Source: JAUVXJ01 sp964433755 | GTDB lineage: Bacteria; Chloroflexota; Anaerolineae; UBA7937; B3-Chlor | Assembly (NCBI GenBank): GCA_964433755.1 | Contig: CAYSSR010000003.1 | Location: 1-64,000 of the forward strand | DNA: 64,000 nt | Reading direction: 5' to 3' | Shown here: positions 8,683-17,539 of the stretch, piece by piece | Layout of the letters: the number at the start of each line of letters is the position of its first letter | Position numbering within the stretch: the first letter of the stretch is position 1 | Translations under genes and position numbers: made by a program | The notes under the pieces: model-generated | What the model was told of the DNA's origin: nothing | Seen by the model: the letters and a program-made list of their open reading frames with translations, nothing else | Databases searched by the model: none

Positions 8683-10491
8683 CTAAGGCTCGACCACAGG
8701 AATGAGCGTCAAGATCACGATGTCGCCCGTGACCTGTCCCTCCTCGTTGAGGACGGGCAGCCACTCCTCGCTGTCGAAGGGGTGCATGGAGAGGGTCAAG
8801 CGGTAGCGGTGCGGGTCGGCGTCTTCGGGGATGGTGAGGCGATGCTCCGAGGGGATGATGTCCCCCTTCTTCCAATGGTCCGTGGTGTACCGTCCCGCCG
8901 AGGGACAGCCGTCCTTGAAGGTGAGGTCGTAGCCCCTGCGGTGGACCAGCCGGAACAGCAGCCAGTAGTCCTTGTCCAGGTCCTCCAGGGCCTCCCAGTA
9001 CATGGTCACCACGAGGTCCTCACCCGGACGCCACTCCTCCCCGTTCAGCTCGTATCCCACCAGCTTCATCTTGCCGCCGAAGTCGATGTCCACCGGATAC
9101 TCCACGTCCACCAGGTCCTCGTTGGTGAGGATGGGCGGCGGAGCGTACGTCGGCATGGTGTAGCGCAGAGGCGCCACGATGGCGAAGAGGAACATCGCCG
9201 CTCCCACCCCCAGTGCGAGATACCTCGTGTGCCGTTGCGGCACCAGTTGGGCCCAGCCCAAGAACATAAAGAGCACGATGGCCGGCAGCGCCGGGTAGAG
9301 CAGGCGCGCCTGGTCCGTCCCTTGCACCGTGGCTGTCCAAGGGATCAAGGACCCGGACACCATCAGGAAGAACAAGCCCAGGACGGAGAAAATCAGAGGC
9401 GATCCGGGCGATAGCCTCTTCCTGCGCCAGAAGAGGGTCAGCAACCCCCCCACAGCGGCCAGGCAGGGAATCACGAGCGCAGCGTAGAAGGGCAGCTCCA
9501 GCTCGATGCCGATCCACCTGTACCAGAAAGAACGGTACAGGCCCCAGATCAGCCACTGGATGTCTGCCATGGTCAGAGGCCCTTCGCGCAGGGCGTTGGC
9601 TGCCAGCACCAGCCCCCACCCCAAGGGATCGCCGTACAACAACTGGTTGCGCACGAACCACCAGCCGGCGATCACGAGGAGGGGAAGAGCGCTCATCAGA
9701 AGCAAGAAAACCCCGCGACGAAGGGACGGCTGCCACGTCCGCTTCTCCTGCCACACCACGATGCCCACTACGAGCAAGATGATGACATAGAAGTTGAGCA
9801 CGCTGGTCTTGGCCATCACCCCCAGGGCAGTCAGCGTCCCCAGGAGCAGGAAGTGCCGGTACCCCCGCCAGCCCCGCAGGATCTTCACCGTGACCAGCAG
9901 CATCAGGGCGGAGAGACACGCCGCCAGGTTGTCGTTGTTGACCAGGCCGCTGACGAACAAGAATTGGGGAAGAAAGGCGTTGAACGCCGCCGCTCCCACC
10001 GCGATCCATAGGTCGTCGGGGAAGACCTCCCTGGCGATGCGGTAAGTAGCCCAAACCGTGGTGGCCCCCATGAGGACGGAGAGGAACCGGATCAAGTGCC
10101 AGGCCAGGACCCAGCCGCGATAGGGAAAGTCCTCCCTCGTGGTGTGGAGTAGCAAGTTGAAGGGGGGCACGTCCTCGGTGAAGGAGTAGTCGCCGTTAGC
10201 CATGGTTACGTAGTCGCTGGTGTCGATCCAGAACGTGGCCCCGGCCCCTAGAAGGTAGTAGAGGGGCGGCTGGAACCCCTCGTGCTCCTCGGCGCCCACG
10301 GGTAGGCTGCCGTGCTGCGCGATATAACGCACGTAGGTGAAATGAGGCACCTCGTCCGGCCCTTCCCCCAGGGGCACGGTCACGCTGTACCACGTGGCCA
10401 GGAGCAGGAACAAAGCCAGGATCACTAACAACCAGCGATTGTCTCGAAGAAGCGCCCCGATCCTGCCTCCCGCACGCTGATCCGCGGTCAT
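8683..10491 (-). CDS. GT39-like membrane glycosyltransferase with C-terminal beta domain
   Basis: A 602-residue polytopic membrane protein. After the first membrane span comes the lumenal-loop motif GEGPDEVPHFTYV, with acidic residues in the position used by the ArnT/PMT (GT39, GT-C fold) superfamily. There follow roughly ten hydrophobic helices to about residue 430. The C-terminal ~130 residues are soluble and contain a YWEALEDLDKDY segment followed by alternating beta strands. Expected role: transfer of a sugar from a lipid-phosphate donor to a cell-surface acceptor. Its ATG overlaps the stop of the upstream gene (ATGA at 10488-10491), so the two are translationally coupled. Substrate cannot be read from sequence. 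Confidence 0.75.
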   Translation of the reverse strand: MTADQRAGGRIGALLRDNRWLLVILALFLLLATWYSVTVPLGEGPDEVPHFTYVRYIAQHGSLPVGAEEHEGFQPPLYYLLGAGATFWIDTSDYVTMANGDYSFTEDVPPFNLLLHTTREDFPYRGWVLAWHLIRFLSVLMGATTVWATYRIAREVFPDDLWIAVGAAAFNAFLPQFLFVSGLVNNDNLAACLSALMLLVTVKILRGWRGYRHFLLLGTLTALGVMAKTSVLNFYVIILLVVGIVVWQEKRTWQPSLRRGVFLLLMSALPLLVIAGWWFVRNQLLYGDPLGWGLVLAANALREGPLTMADIQWLIWGLYRSFWYRWIGIELELPFYAALVIPCLAAVGGLLTLFWRRKRLSPGSPLIFSVLGLFFLMVSGSLIPWTATVQGTDQARLLYPALPAIVLFMFLGWAQLVPQRHTRYLALGVGAAMFLFAIVAPLRYTMPTYAPPPILTNEDLVDVEYPVDIDFGGKMKLVGYELNGEEWRPGEDLVVTMYWEALEDLDKDYWLLFRLVHRRGYDLTFKDGCPSAGRYTTDHWKKGDIIPSEHRLTIPEDADPHRYRLTLSMHPFDSEEWLPVLNEEGQVTGDIVILTLIPVVEP

Positions 10492-12797
10492 GGAGCAACG
10501 ACCTCCACTTCCCCCAGCAGGATTCTGTTATTCGGCGAGGCCGCCTTGGGCGTCAAGATAGTCAGGTTGCGCACCGTCTCCCACTCGTACATGCCGGCGA
10601 ACAGCTTGTACCTGCCCGGCGGCGCCTCGAGGGGCAAAACCAGTGTATGGTCGTCTGCAATCATCTCGCCCGGCAGCCAGCGGGTGGTCGGCGTGAAACC
10701 CTCCACGGGGTCGCCGTCGTGCTGGGCCCACATCGTCAGCCCCTCGTCCTGAAAGTGCACGAAGACCTTGTAGTCCTGTCCCATCTGCTGCAAGCCCAGC
10801 CAGTACAGGGTCACATGCATCGTGTCGCCTGGACGATAGGTCTCTCTATCCAGAGCAAAGCCCAACAGCTTGACCTGATCCTCCAGGTTCACCTCCTTCA
10901 CCTGCGGCTGTGCGCCGAAGCTGAAAGGGCGAATGTGCCAGGCCACCAGCCCAGTGGCCACGATGGCTATGGCGAGCACCGCGACGAGACCTCTCCAGCG
11001 CCACCGGAAGACGGCCAAAGACACCAGGCCCAGCACCATCAGCAGCGTGATGGTGTTGCCCAACGAACGGGCGAAGGTGTCTTCGAAGCGTACCTGCACC
11101 TCGTGCTCTCCCGAGGGGACGTCCACTGACAGCAGAGCCAGGTCGCCCGACGGAAAGACCGGCGCTTCCTGTCCATCCAGGTACACCTTCCACCCTGGGA
11201 AGTAGAACGTGTGGAAAGACAGCGTCCACTCCTGCTCGGAGGTGACCTTCATCTGCGAGGACAGCAAACCCTGCCTACCCGGCTCCACCTGGGGTATCTC
11301 CTCCTCCGTGAGGTCCCGAGGTTCCTGCGGCTCCAGGTCCGGCGGCGGCAAACCCACCACCGACCGGTCCGCCTTGACCCAGATGGGCACGTACTCGGCG
11401 GTCCAGGTGGCGCCGATCTGCCGGGCGGCGAAGTCCTCCTCCCACATCCGCTTCACCGTGACCTGGCTGTCCTCCAGGGGAAGCATCTCGATGGGCAAGT
11501 CGCCCAGTCCATAGGCCATAAGCGCCGCCAGCAAGCACAACCCCACCCCGTACGGCGCGACGCGACGCCAGCGAGGACCACCCTCCAGAGACGTGGCCCC
11601 GACACCAAACAGGAAGCCCACGAGCATAGCCACGCCCAGGGAAGTGAGGGCCATGAACCTCCACGGATACTGTAGCGAGGCCAGCACCGGCTGGGTCAGT
11701 CTCCACACCGGCAGGGAGCAACTGAGCATCATGAAGATGGAGCCCAACGTCACGACCACGAAGAAGAGCAGGTGCCATCTTTTTGTGCGGGCGTCGGATC
11801 CCGGTGTGGCGTTCAGGCCGGAGGGGCGTCTGGCGAACACCCACAGCAACAGCCCCATGGCAGCCAGGATCAACAGGGCGTAGATCACACCGAGCGGATA
11901 GAAGGGGTTATCGTACCCTCCCCCGAGGTCGGGAAGATATCTGAAAACGGGCGAGATCGAGACAAGCTCGAACAGAGACGTCAGGTGACGCTCGTATCCC
12001 GGCGACCCGATATTCGCGCCCAGGCCCACGTAGCGCGTCTCCACCAAGACCGGGAGCCAGTAGAAGCTGTCCAAGAGCACCCCCACGGCCAAGGAACCTA
12101 CGGCCAGGAGCGCGCCTTTGCCGCGGTGCGTGACCCACCACAGCAGGACCAGGTAGCCCGCCAGCACCGGCGCGAACATCAGCGCCGTGAGGTTGTGCGT
12201 GAGCATGAGCCCCGCGAAGCTGAGGGCGAGCACGATGGCGTCCCCAGCCCGGGCTCTGGTCACGGTCCGGTACAAGGCCCATAGGCACAAGGGCAATAAG
12301 ACGAAGGCGAAGGCCTCGGCCAGGGCGCCGCGCAAATGTGTATCCGCCAGGTGGTACGGGAAGTAGGTATAGACCACCGCGGCCATCAATCCCGGGAAGC
12401 GTCCCACCACCTCCCTGGCGTAGAGGTACATGAATACCGCCCCCAGGAGGACCCCTGCGGCGAAGGTCAGCTTGATAGAAAGGATGTAGCCAGGACCCAG
12501 CAGGTGGAAGAACTCGGCCACGTAGTAGGTTTGAGGACTGTAGTAGTTGAGGACCGCGTGGCCATAGCCAAAGGCGAAGTCAGGGAACCACCGGGGATAG
12601 AAGACGCCACCCTTGAAGGCCTCGTCCAGCGCTGCCAGCCGGTAGAGGTGGAACAACCCGTCGTGGGAGTCCAGGTAGCCGCTCTGAAACAGCGGCATCA
12701 CCGCCGGCAGGGCCAGCAGCACCACCCACAAGTAGTTGAGGTCCCATCGCTTGGACCACAGCACTCTTCGCAGCCTGGCTACTCCTGAAGCATTCAT
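10488..12797 (-). CDS. Large membrane protein, PTPS-related/YfhO-like glycosyltransferase type
   Basis: About 769 residues with ~12 membrane spans in the first 450. The N-terminal loop has SGYLDSHDGLFHLYR followed by PRWFPDFAFGYGH and NYYSPQTYYVAEF. This pattern is seen in bacterial membrane proteins annotated as 6-pyruvoyl-tetrahydropterin-synthase-related, which are GT-C-like and not pterin enzymes. A periplasmic middle part (FYFPGWKVYLDG) resembles YfhO-type proteins. The C-terminal ~110 residues repeat the beta domain of the neighbouring gene (VTLYWLGLQQMGQDY ... PTTRWLPGE). The frame is open to 12839; the ATG at 12797 is my choice but neither start has a strong ribosome-binding site. The region just upstream is a tandem GC-rich repeat. 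Confidence 0.65.
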   Translation of the reverse strand: MNASGVARLRRVLWSKRWDLNYLWVVLLALPAVMPLFQSGYLDSHDGLFHLYRLAALDEAFKGGVFYPRWFPDFAFGYGHAVLNYYSPQTYYVAEFFHLLGPGYILSIKLTFAAGVLLGAVFMYLYAREVVGRFPGLMAAVVYTYFPYHLADTHLRGALAEAFAFVLLPLCLWALYRTVTRARAGDAIVLALSFAGLMLTHNLTALMFAPVLAGYLVLLWWVTHRGKGALLAVGSLAVGVLLDSFYWLPVLVETRYVGLGANIGSPGYERHLTSLFELVSISPVFRYLPDLGGGYDNPFYPLGVIYALLILAAMGLLLWVFARRPSGLNATPGSDARTKRWHLLFFVVVTLGSIFMMLSCSLPVWRLTQPVLASLQYPWRFMALTSLGVAMLVGFLFGVGATSLEGGPRWRRVAPYGVGLCLLAALMAYGLGDLPIEMLPLEDSQVTVKRMWEEDFAARQIGATWTAEYVPIWVKADRSVVGLPPPDLEPQEPRDLTEEEIPQVEPGRQGLLSSQMKVTSEQEWTLSFHTFYFPGWKVYLDGQEAPVFPSGDLALLSVDVPSGEHEVQVRFEDTFARSLGNTITLLMVLGLVSLAVFRWRWRGLVAVLAIAIVATGLVAWHIRPFSFGAQPQVKEVNLEDQVKLLGFALDRETYRPGDTMHVTLYWLGLQQMGQDYKVFVHFQDEGLTMWAQHDGDPVEGFTPTTRWLPGEMIADDHTLVLPLEAPPGRYKLFAGMYEWETVRNLTILTPKAASPNNRILLGEVEVVAP

Positions 12798-12840
12798 GTG
12801 CGACAACTGTCCCGGTCCACCTACGCAAGCCCACTCCATT

Positions 12841-13259
12841 GAGGGTAGGAGCCCGGGGAGGCAAGCCCTCCGATATACTCCCCTCCCTTGATGGGAGGGG
12901 CTGGGGGGAGGGTGATCCCACCCTTCGATTTCCTACTCCACCCCCTCCTCAATCCTCCCCCATCCAGGGGGAGGAAGCACTACCTCCACTCCCACGGCAC
13001 GCCCCCCCGTGATGGTAGAGGCCCAGGGAGGCAAGCCCTGTGATGTACTCCCCTCCCTTGATGGGAGGGGCTGGGGGGAGGGTGATCCCACCTTTCGACT
13101 TCTTATTCCACCCCCTCCTCAATCCTCCCCCATCCAGGGGGAGGAAACACTACCTCCACTCCCGCGGCACTCCCCTCCCTTGAAGGGAGAGGGCCAGGGA
13201 GGTAGGTCCTCTGATGTACTCCCCTCCCTTGACGGGAGGGGCCGGGGGAGGGTGAGACA
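12841..13259. repeat. Tandem ~170-bp GC-rich repeat with two hairpins per unit
   Basis: About 2.4 copies of a ~170-bp unit. Each full unit has hairpin A (8-bp arms CCCCTCCC/GGGAGGGG, 5-nt loop) at 12880-12900 and 13050-13070, and a third, single A at 13221-13241. Hairpin B (8-bp arms CCTCCCCC/GGGGGAGG, 5-nt loop ATCCA) is at 12954-12974 and 13124-13144. A-to-B distance is 74 bp in both full units. In the third unit, hairpin A is followed not by B after 74 bp but by a DUF559 endonuclease gene, with B only at 13661-13681. The array lies between two glycosyltransferase-type genes and has no coding content. Confidence 0.85.
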
Positions 13260-13681
13260 GCCGCAGACAGTCGCCCAACTATCAGTCTCTCGACCCTATC
13301 GATGCGAGCACGTCCTACTCACGCACTCTAGAACACCCTCCAAGTTCGTGAGCACCTCGGTGTCCAGAAACCTCAGTACCTGGAACCCCTGATCCTCCAA
13401 CCACTGGTCCCTCGCGTCATCTTCGTCACGCTGCAGCGCATGGTGGCCCCCATCGATCTCGATCACCAAGCGCTTCTCGTAGCACACAAAGTCAACGATG
13501 TATCTGCCGATGGGCTCCTGACGCCTGAACCTAAGCCCTCCCAATTGGCGGGCTCGCAGTCGCCACCACAGAGATCTCTCTGCGTCAGTTGACCTCTTTC
13601 TCAGCCCTCGGGCAAGATGGGTCAGCCGCGATCCCCCAGCCATCTCACCCCCTCCTCGATCCTCCCCCATCCAGGGGGAGG
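13221..13681. mobile_element. Repeat unit carrying a DUF559 endonuclease gene (putative autonomous element)
   Basis: Hairpin A at 13221-13241 with its flank GGGGGAGGGTGAG lies on one side of the DUF559 gene. The flank TCACCCCCTCCTC plus hairpin B (13661-13681) lies on the other. In the two neighbouring repeat units the same A and B blocks are only 74 bp apart; here they are 440 bp apart and the extra ~366 bp is essentially the endonuclease gene. The simplest reading is that the gene-bearing unit is the complete element and the short units are internally deleted, or the gene was inserted into a unit. Mobility itself is inferred. Confidence 0.55.
13296..13643 (-). CDS. DUF559 (Vsr-like) endonuclease-domain protein
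   Basis: A 115-residue protein matching the DUF559 family, small PD-(D/E)XK nucleases related to very-short-patch-repair endonucleases. Visible are LRKRSTDAERSLWWRLR, then RFRRQEPIGRYIVDFVC with the catalytic Asp, then LVIEIDGGHH with the E-x-D-G core, and QWLEDQGFQVLRF with the final helix. The family's length is typically ~110-130. The ATG at 13643 follows GGAGGGGG, which is itself part of the flanking palindromic repeat, so the repeat supplies the ribosome-binding site. DNA cleavage specificity is unknown. Its location inside a palindromic repeat unit suggests it acts on, or spreads with, that repeat (inference). Confidence 0.85.
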   Translation of the reverse strand: MAGGSRLTHLARGLRKRSTDAERSLWWRLRARQLGGLRFRRQEPIGRYIVDFVCYEKRLVIEIDGGHHALQRDEDDARDQWLEDQGFQVLRFLDTEVLTNLEGVLECVSRTCSHR

Positions 13682-13700
13682 AAGCGTTGTGACTGCCTCC

Positions 13701-15641
13701 CTAATGCTCCCTCGTCAAGGCGAAGGAGTCGAAGACGAGCGACACCGAACCCAGATCCTCGAACCCCTCATCCGTGGTCCGGTACACCACCACCGACGCT
13801 CCATCGTAGCTCAGTCCCGAAGGCACCATCACCAGACAGTCGTCCCTCACTACCTCGCCCCTAACCCAGCGCGACGTCGGATAGAAGCCCCACACAGGGT
13901 GGGCATGGTCCTCCTGAACCAGCTCCCCTTCGTGGAAGAGCAGCTCCCCCGCTCTCGTCGGCCTCACCGACACGGAGTAGTCGGCATCCAACACGTCTGA
14001 GGCCTTCCAGTACAGAGCCAGCCGCAACCCCTCGGCGGCCGAAGCACAATCGTACCCCATCAGCAGGAGACCGCCCCCCAGGGCAGCGTCCACTCTCGTT
14101 TCCACAACTGGCACGTCGTAGTTCGGCTCCTGGCTGAGCGCGATCAACTGGAGGCCCGAAGAGGACAGGGAAGGCTTCTCCCTCAACCTGGACAGCACCA
14201 TCGCCGCCGAGCCTCTGGTCAGAAAGAGGTTCCCCTCGCCCGACTCGTACAACTCCAGCACGTCGTCGGTGATCACCACCCGGAGATCGTGGCGCTCTCC
14301 CCACACCTTGGTCAGGTAGTTGAGCGACAGATTCTCCTCGTAGTTGCCACTGATCACGGCGCCCACCGGAGGCACATCCGCCAGGATGGCCAGTCCCAAG
14401 TCCAGGGCCGTGTCCTGCGGCTTGTCCCTCTGGTCCGCCAGGGGGAAGTTAACCCACAGACGATTGATTGTCAACACAAGAAGACCCACGGCAACCAAAA
14501 CACGGGGCCAACCGGGAAACCTGCGCCAGGCCCTGTCGGCCAGGACCCCGATCCCCAGGGCCCCGATCAGGTACAGAGGCATCACCACCTGGAACCAGTT
14601 GCCGAAGCGATCCAGATAGACGAAGGGCACGTAGCCCAGGATCATGCCATACAAGAGCCCAGCCCGCCGCCAGCCGAGGAAGGCTATGCCTACGAGACCA
14701 GCCACCAGGCCCACCACGGTCAGCTCGACGAAAACGTGGGTTAGCGGCTCCGGTCCCCAGCCGCCGATGGACCACGACAGCTCGCCCCTCCCCTGGCTGA
14801 TGGTCATGAAGTCCACGAACCAGTCCAGCGCCGAATTCCACTTCGTCCCACCCCACCACTCCGGATGCTGCGCGCCCCGCACGTACACGTAGCCGTAGCT
14901 CACTAAGGGACACAGGGCCAGCGCCACAGACTTCGCCAGCAGGCGTCCTCGCTTCACGATCGCCGGCGCTCCCTTGAGAACGAAGAACAGCAGAGCAGGC
15001 ACGGCGAGAAGCACGGTGAGCAGATTGGCCAGCGCCAGCCCCACTAGAAAGGCCAGCAACAGGATATACCTGTCCTGTCTGGTCTTGTCCCAGCGTAAGG
15101 CGAACAGAACCATCAACCCGGTCTGGAGTACCGCAGCGGTGTATTCTTCCGAGGCGACGCTGTAGTACCAGAAGAAAAAGGTGGTGGCATAGAAGAAGGT
15201 GGTCAGGCCGGCCACGGCCCAGTTGCGCTCGGTGAGGTCGAGAAGCAAAACGTAGAGCACAGCCAGAGCGCCCAGCGCCCAGATCGTAGAGTAGAGGGAA
15301 AGGATCTCCGTGGGGTTGAAGAACGGCCAGAGGATGGCTCTCCCCAATCGAAACCAAACCCCGCCCAGAATGGTGTAGAGTGGGTAGCCTGGCGCGTTGG
15401 CGAACCGCAGCTCAGCCTGGGCGTACTGGTGGGTGATGAGGTCGCCGCCCTCGAGCTGCCAGGGCTCCAGGCCATTATCCAGGGTCAGCAGATAGAGGAT
15501 CAGCGAAAACAGGAGGGCCGCCACGCCCGTCCACAGAGACGGTCCGGCCTTGAAGAGAGTAGCCAAACGGCGCGAAATGGCGAACCTCCGTCCCACTCCG
15601 TCAGGTGAGGTAGAACTCGACGACGGCGAAGCCTCCTTCAT
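13701..15641 (-). CDS. DUF2723/TMEM260-like membrane O-mannosyltransferase-type protein
   Basis: About 646 residues, polytopic. The first loop after TM1 has LEPWQLEGGDLITHQYA and ANAPGYPLYTILGG, the pattern of DUF2723 (GT117, TMEM260-like) proteins, a GT-C family of sugar transferases. Around ten membrane helices follow to about residue 400. A soluble part then ends in a degenerate copy of the beta domain found in the two downstream glycosyltransferases (LYWKASDVLDADY ... PTSRWVRGE). The start is uncertain: candidates are GTG 15659, ATG 15641 and GTG 15596; the first two overlap the upstream secreted-protein gene by up to 59 bp and none has a strong Shine-Dalgarno. Likely same operon as the genes to the right. 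Confidence 0.7.
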   Translation of the reverse strand: MKEASPSSSSTSPDGVGRRFAISRRLATLFKAGPSLWTGVAALLFSLILYLLTLDNGLEPWQLEGGDLITHQYAQAELRFANAPGYPLYTILGGVWFRLGRAILWPFFNPTEILSLYSTIWALGALAVLYVLLLDLTERNWAVAGLTTFFYATTFFFWYYSVASEEYTAAVLQTGLMVLFALRWDKTRQDRYILLLAFLVGLALANLLTVLLAVPALLFFVLKGAPAIVKRGRLLAKSVALALCPLVSYGYVYVRGAQHPEWWGGTKWNSALDWFVDFMTISQGRGELSWSIGGWGPEPLTHVFVELTVVGLVAGLVGIAFLGWRRAGLLYGMILGYVPFVYLDRFGNWFQVVMPLYLIGALGIGVLADRAWRRFPGWPRVLVAVGLLVLTINRLWVNFPLADQRDKPQDTALDLGLAILADVPPVGAVISGNYEENLSLNYLTKVWGERHDLRVVITDDVLELYESGEGNLFLTRGSAAMVLSRLREKPSLSSSGLQLIALSQEPNYDVPVVETRVDAALGGGLLLMGYDCASAAEGLRLALYWKASDVLDADYSVSVRPTRAGELLFHEGELVQEDHAHPVWGFYPTSRWVRGEVVRDDCLVMVPSGLSYDGASVVVYRTTDEGFEDLGSVSLVFDSFALTREH

Positions 15642-17526
15642 CGACGGTGACGGGCACACTCACACCCAGGCCCTGAGGAATCACCACGTAGGTGCCAGGT
15701 GAGAGACCACCAAACTCGAGACAGTAGCCGCCGCACGCGGGCTTGGTGCCCGTGAGCTCGGTCGCACTCCAGCCCCCGGCTCTGATCTCCACCGGCAGCC
15801 ACTTCTTGCCTTCCACCACCACCTGGATGGCGGCGAAGTAGCCGCGTCCACCACCGCCGCTGACCGTCTCCACCACCCGGCCTGCCCAGACCTCCGGCCC
15901 GGGCTGTGCGGGTGTCTGGTAGAACTCCACCACGGCGAACCCTTCACCATCCACCGTCACCGCGTGTTCGATCCCCAGCCCTTGCGGAACGATGACGTAG
16001 GTACTCCCCGACAGGCCGCCAAACTCCAGACAGAACTCGCCGCACGCCGGCTTCGATCCCGTGAGCTCACTGGCGCTCCAGCCACCAGATCTGATCTCCA
16101 CCGGCAGCCCCTTCAGCCCGTTTACCGAGACCTGGATGGCGGAGAAGAAGGCCCCTGTCGTCCCCTCGCTGCTCGTGTTCCACAGCGTCCTGGCCGCCCA
16201 CACCATCTGAGGGGTCGCCGTAGCAGTCGGCGACGGCTTCGCGGCAGGAGAAGTCACCGCCTGCGTCGTGGCAGGAGAAGCGTCGGTCCGGCTGGGACTG
16301 GGAGTCTTCGTCGGAGCGGCCTGGGTTGGCACCACTAGCTTGGACGTGAACTGCACCAGTGCCAAACCACCACCTTCCACCACTACATCCACGGTGGCTC
16401 CGAGCCCTCTGGGCATGATGGTATACAGGCTGGGCGCGAGCCCTCCGAACTCCAGACAGAAGTCCCCGCACTCTGGTTTGGTGCCTGTCTCAGCCGTGGC
16501 CATCCACCCGCCAGCCTTCACATCCACCGGCAAGCCCTTCATCCCATCCACCACCACCTGGATGGTGGACAGATAGCCAGCATACACCTGGGTGCTCGTA
16601 TTGCTCACCACCTCTCCCGTCCACACCGTGACAGGCGTTGGCGCCGGCGAGGGGGCAGCGGAGGGCGTACCGGTGGCCGTCGGCGGGGGCACAGCAGTCG
16701 TCGTGGTCACCGGTGCCGGTTGAGCGGGCGCGGCCGGCACGGGCGTGGGAGTAGGAGTCGCAGTAGCAGGGGGCTTGTACCCCTCACGACGGCGGAATTC
16801 CACGAACACGAAGCTCTTTCCATCCAGCCAAACCCACAGCTCGGTGTCGATACCCTGCGGCCTGATCACGTAGTTGCCCTTCTGGAGGGCCGCGAACTCT
16901 GCCACGTAGTCCCCGTACTCAGGCTTGGTGCCCGTGTAGCCGATGGTGCTCCAGTTGCCCGCAGAATGCACCTCCACGGGCAGCCCCACCTCGCCCACCA
17001 CGGAGACCCGCAGCACAGAGCCCGCCAGGTCCGTGTTCGTGGTGTAGGACACAATCTCGGCCTCCCAGTGCGGTAGTGCAGTGGGAGTGGGAGTAGCAGC
17101 GACCTGCTTCTGCACCTGCACGAATTCGACCACGATGATGTCCGTGCCGTCCCCTTCCACCATCAGCGTCGCGCCCAGACCCTCGGGAGAGATGACATAC
17201 TTTCCAGGCATCAGACCGGCGAACTCGGCTGCGTAAGGTCCCACCTCGGGCTTGGAGCCGCTGAGCAATGTCGTGCTCCAATTGCCCTCCACCGAAGCCA
17301 CCTCGATGGGCAGATCGACGACGCCGATCACCGAGACGCGGATGATGGTTCCCCCGAGACTCAGGTCGCTGATGTCGCTGATCAGCCTGGCCTCCCACAC
17401 GAGGGCTGTGTTGCCCTGTGTGTCCGCAGAGACGGTGGAGAACCCCAGCATGGGCACCACGACCAGCACAGCACTGGCCAACACGCCAACGATCAGCCTC
17501 ATCTTTGCGCAGCTCAGCAGCTTCAT
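15601..17526 (-). CDS. Secreted protein with five ~93-residue repeats and Pro/Thr linkers
   Basis: A 641-residue protein with an N-terminal signal peptide (hydrophobic residues 11-33, cleavage probably after VSA). Five homologous repeats lie at about 43-136, 153-245, 301-394, 442-536 and 546-640. Each runs W-x-A/G, IxVxVxG, LPVEI, GxW, TGTKP, EF-GGL, Y-VIxPQGLG, then FAVVEF. Repeats 3-5 contain a C-G-x-[FY]-C pair absent from repeats 1-2 and may form a disulfide. Repeats are joined by linkers rich in Pro, Thr and Ala, likely extended and possibly glycosylated by the adjacent membrane glycosyltransferases (inference). I do not recognise the repeat family; the fold is probably all-beta. The gene precedes and slightly overlaps the DUF2723-type gene. 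Confidence 0.8.
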   Translation of the reverse strand: MKLLSCAKMRLIVGVLASAVLVVVPMLGFSTVSADTQGNTALVWEARLISDISDLSLGGTIIRVSVIGVVDLPIEVASVEGNWSTTLLSGSKPEVGPYAAEFAGLMPGKYVISPEGLGATLMVEGDGTDIIVVEFVQVQKQVAATPTPTALPHWEAEIVSYTTNTDLAGSVLRVSVVGEVGLPVEVHSAGNWSTIGYTGTKPEYGDYVAEFAALQKGNYVIRPQGIDTELWVWLDGKSFVFVEFRRREGYKPPATATPTPTPVPAAPAQPAPVTTTTAVPPPTATGTPSAAPSPAPTPVTVWTGEVVSNTSTQVYAGYLSTIQVVVDGMKGLPVDVKAGGWMATAETGTKPECGDFCLEFGGLAPSLYTIMPRGLGATVDVVVEGGGLALVQFTSKLVVPTQAAPTKTPSPSRTDASPATTQAVTSPAAKPSPTATATPQMVWAARTLWNTSSEGTTGAFFSAIQVSVNGLKGLPVEIRSGGWSASELTGSKPACGEFCLEFGGLSGSTYVIVPQGLGIEHAVTVDGEGFAVVEFYQTPAQPGPEVWAGRVVETVSGGGGRGYFAAIQVVVEGKKWLPVEIRAGGWSATELTGTKPACGGYCLEFGGLSPGTYVVIPQGLGVSVPVTVDEGGFAVVEFYLT

Positions 17527-17539
17527 GTCCAGCCTCCCC

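Noticed and set aside
8782..9414. Long plus-strand frame antisense to the GT39-like gene
   Set aside because: No family match, composition typical of a shadow frame in GC-rich DNA; the minus-strand gene has clear domains and membrane helices.
12841..13259. CRISPR array
   Set aside because: Units are ~170 bp, nearly identical throughout, and internally palindromic; there are no short repeats with unique spacers and no cas genes.
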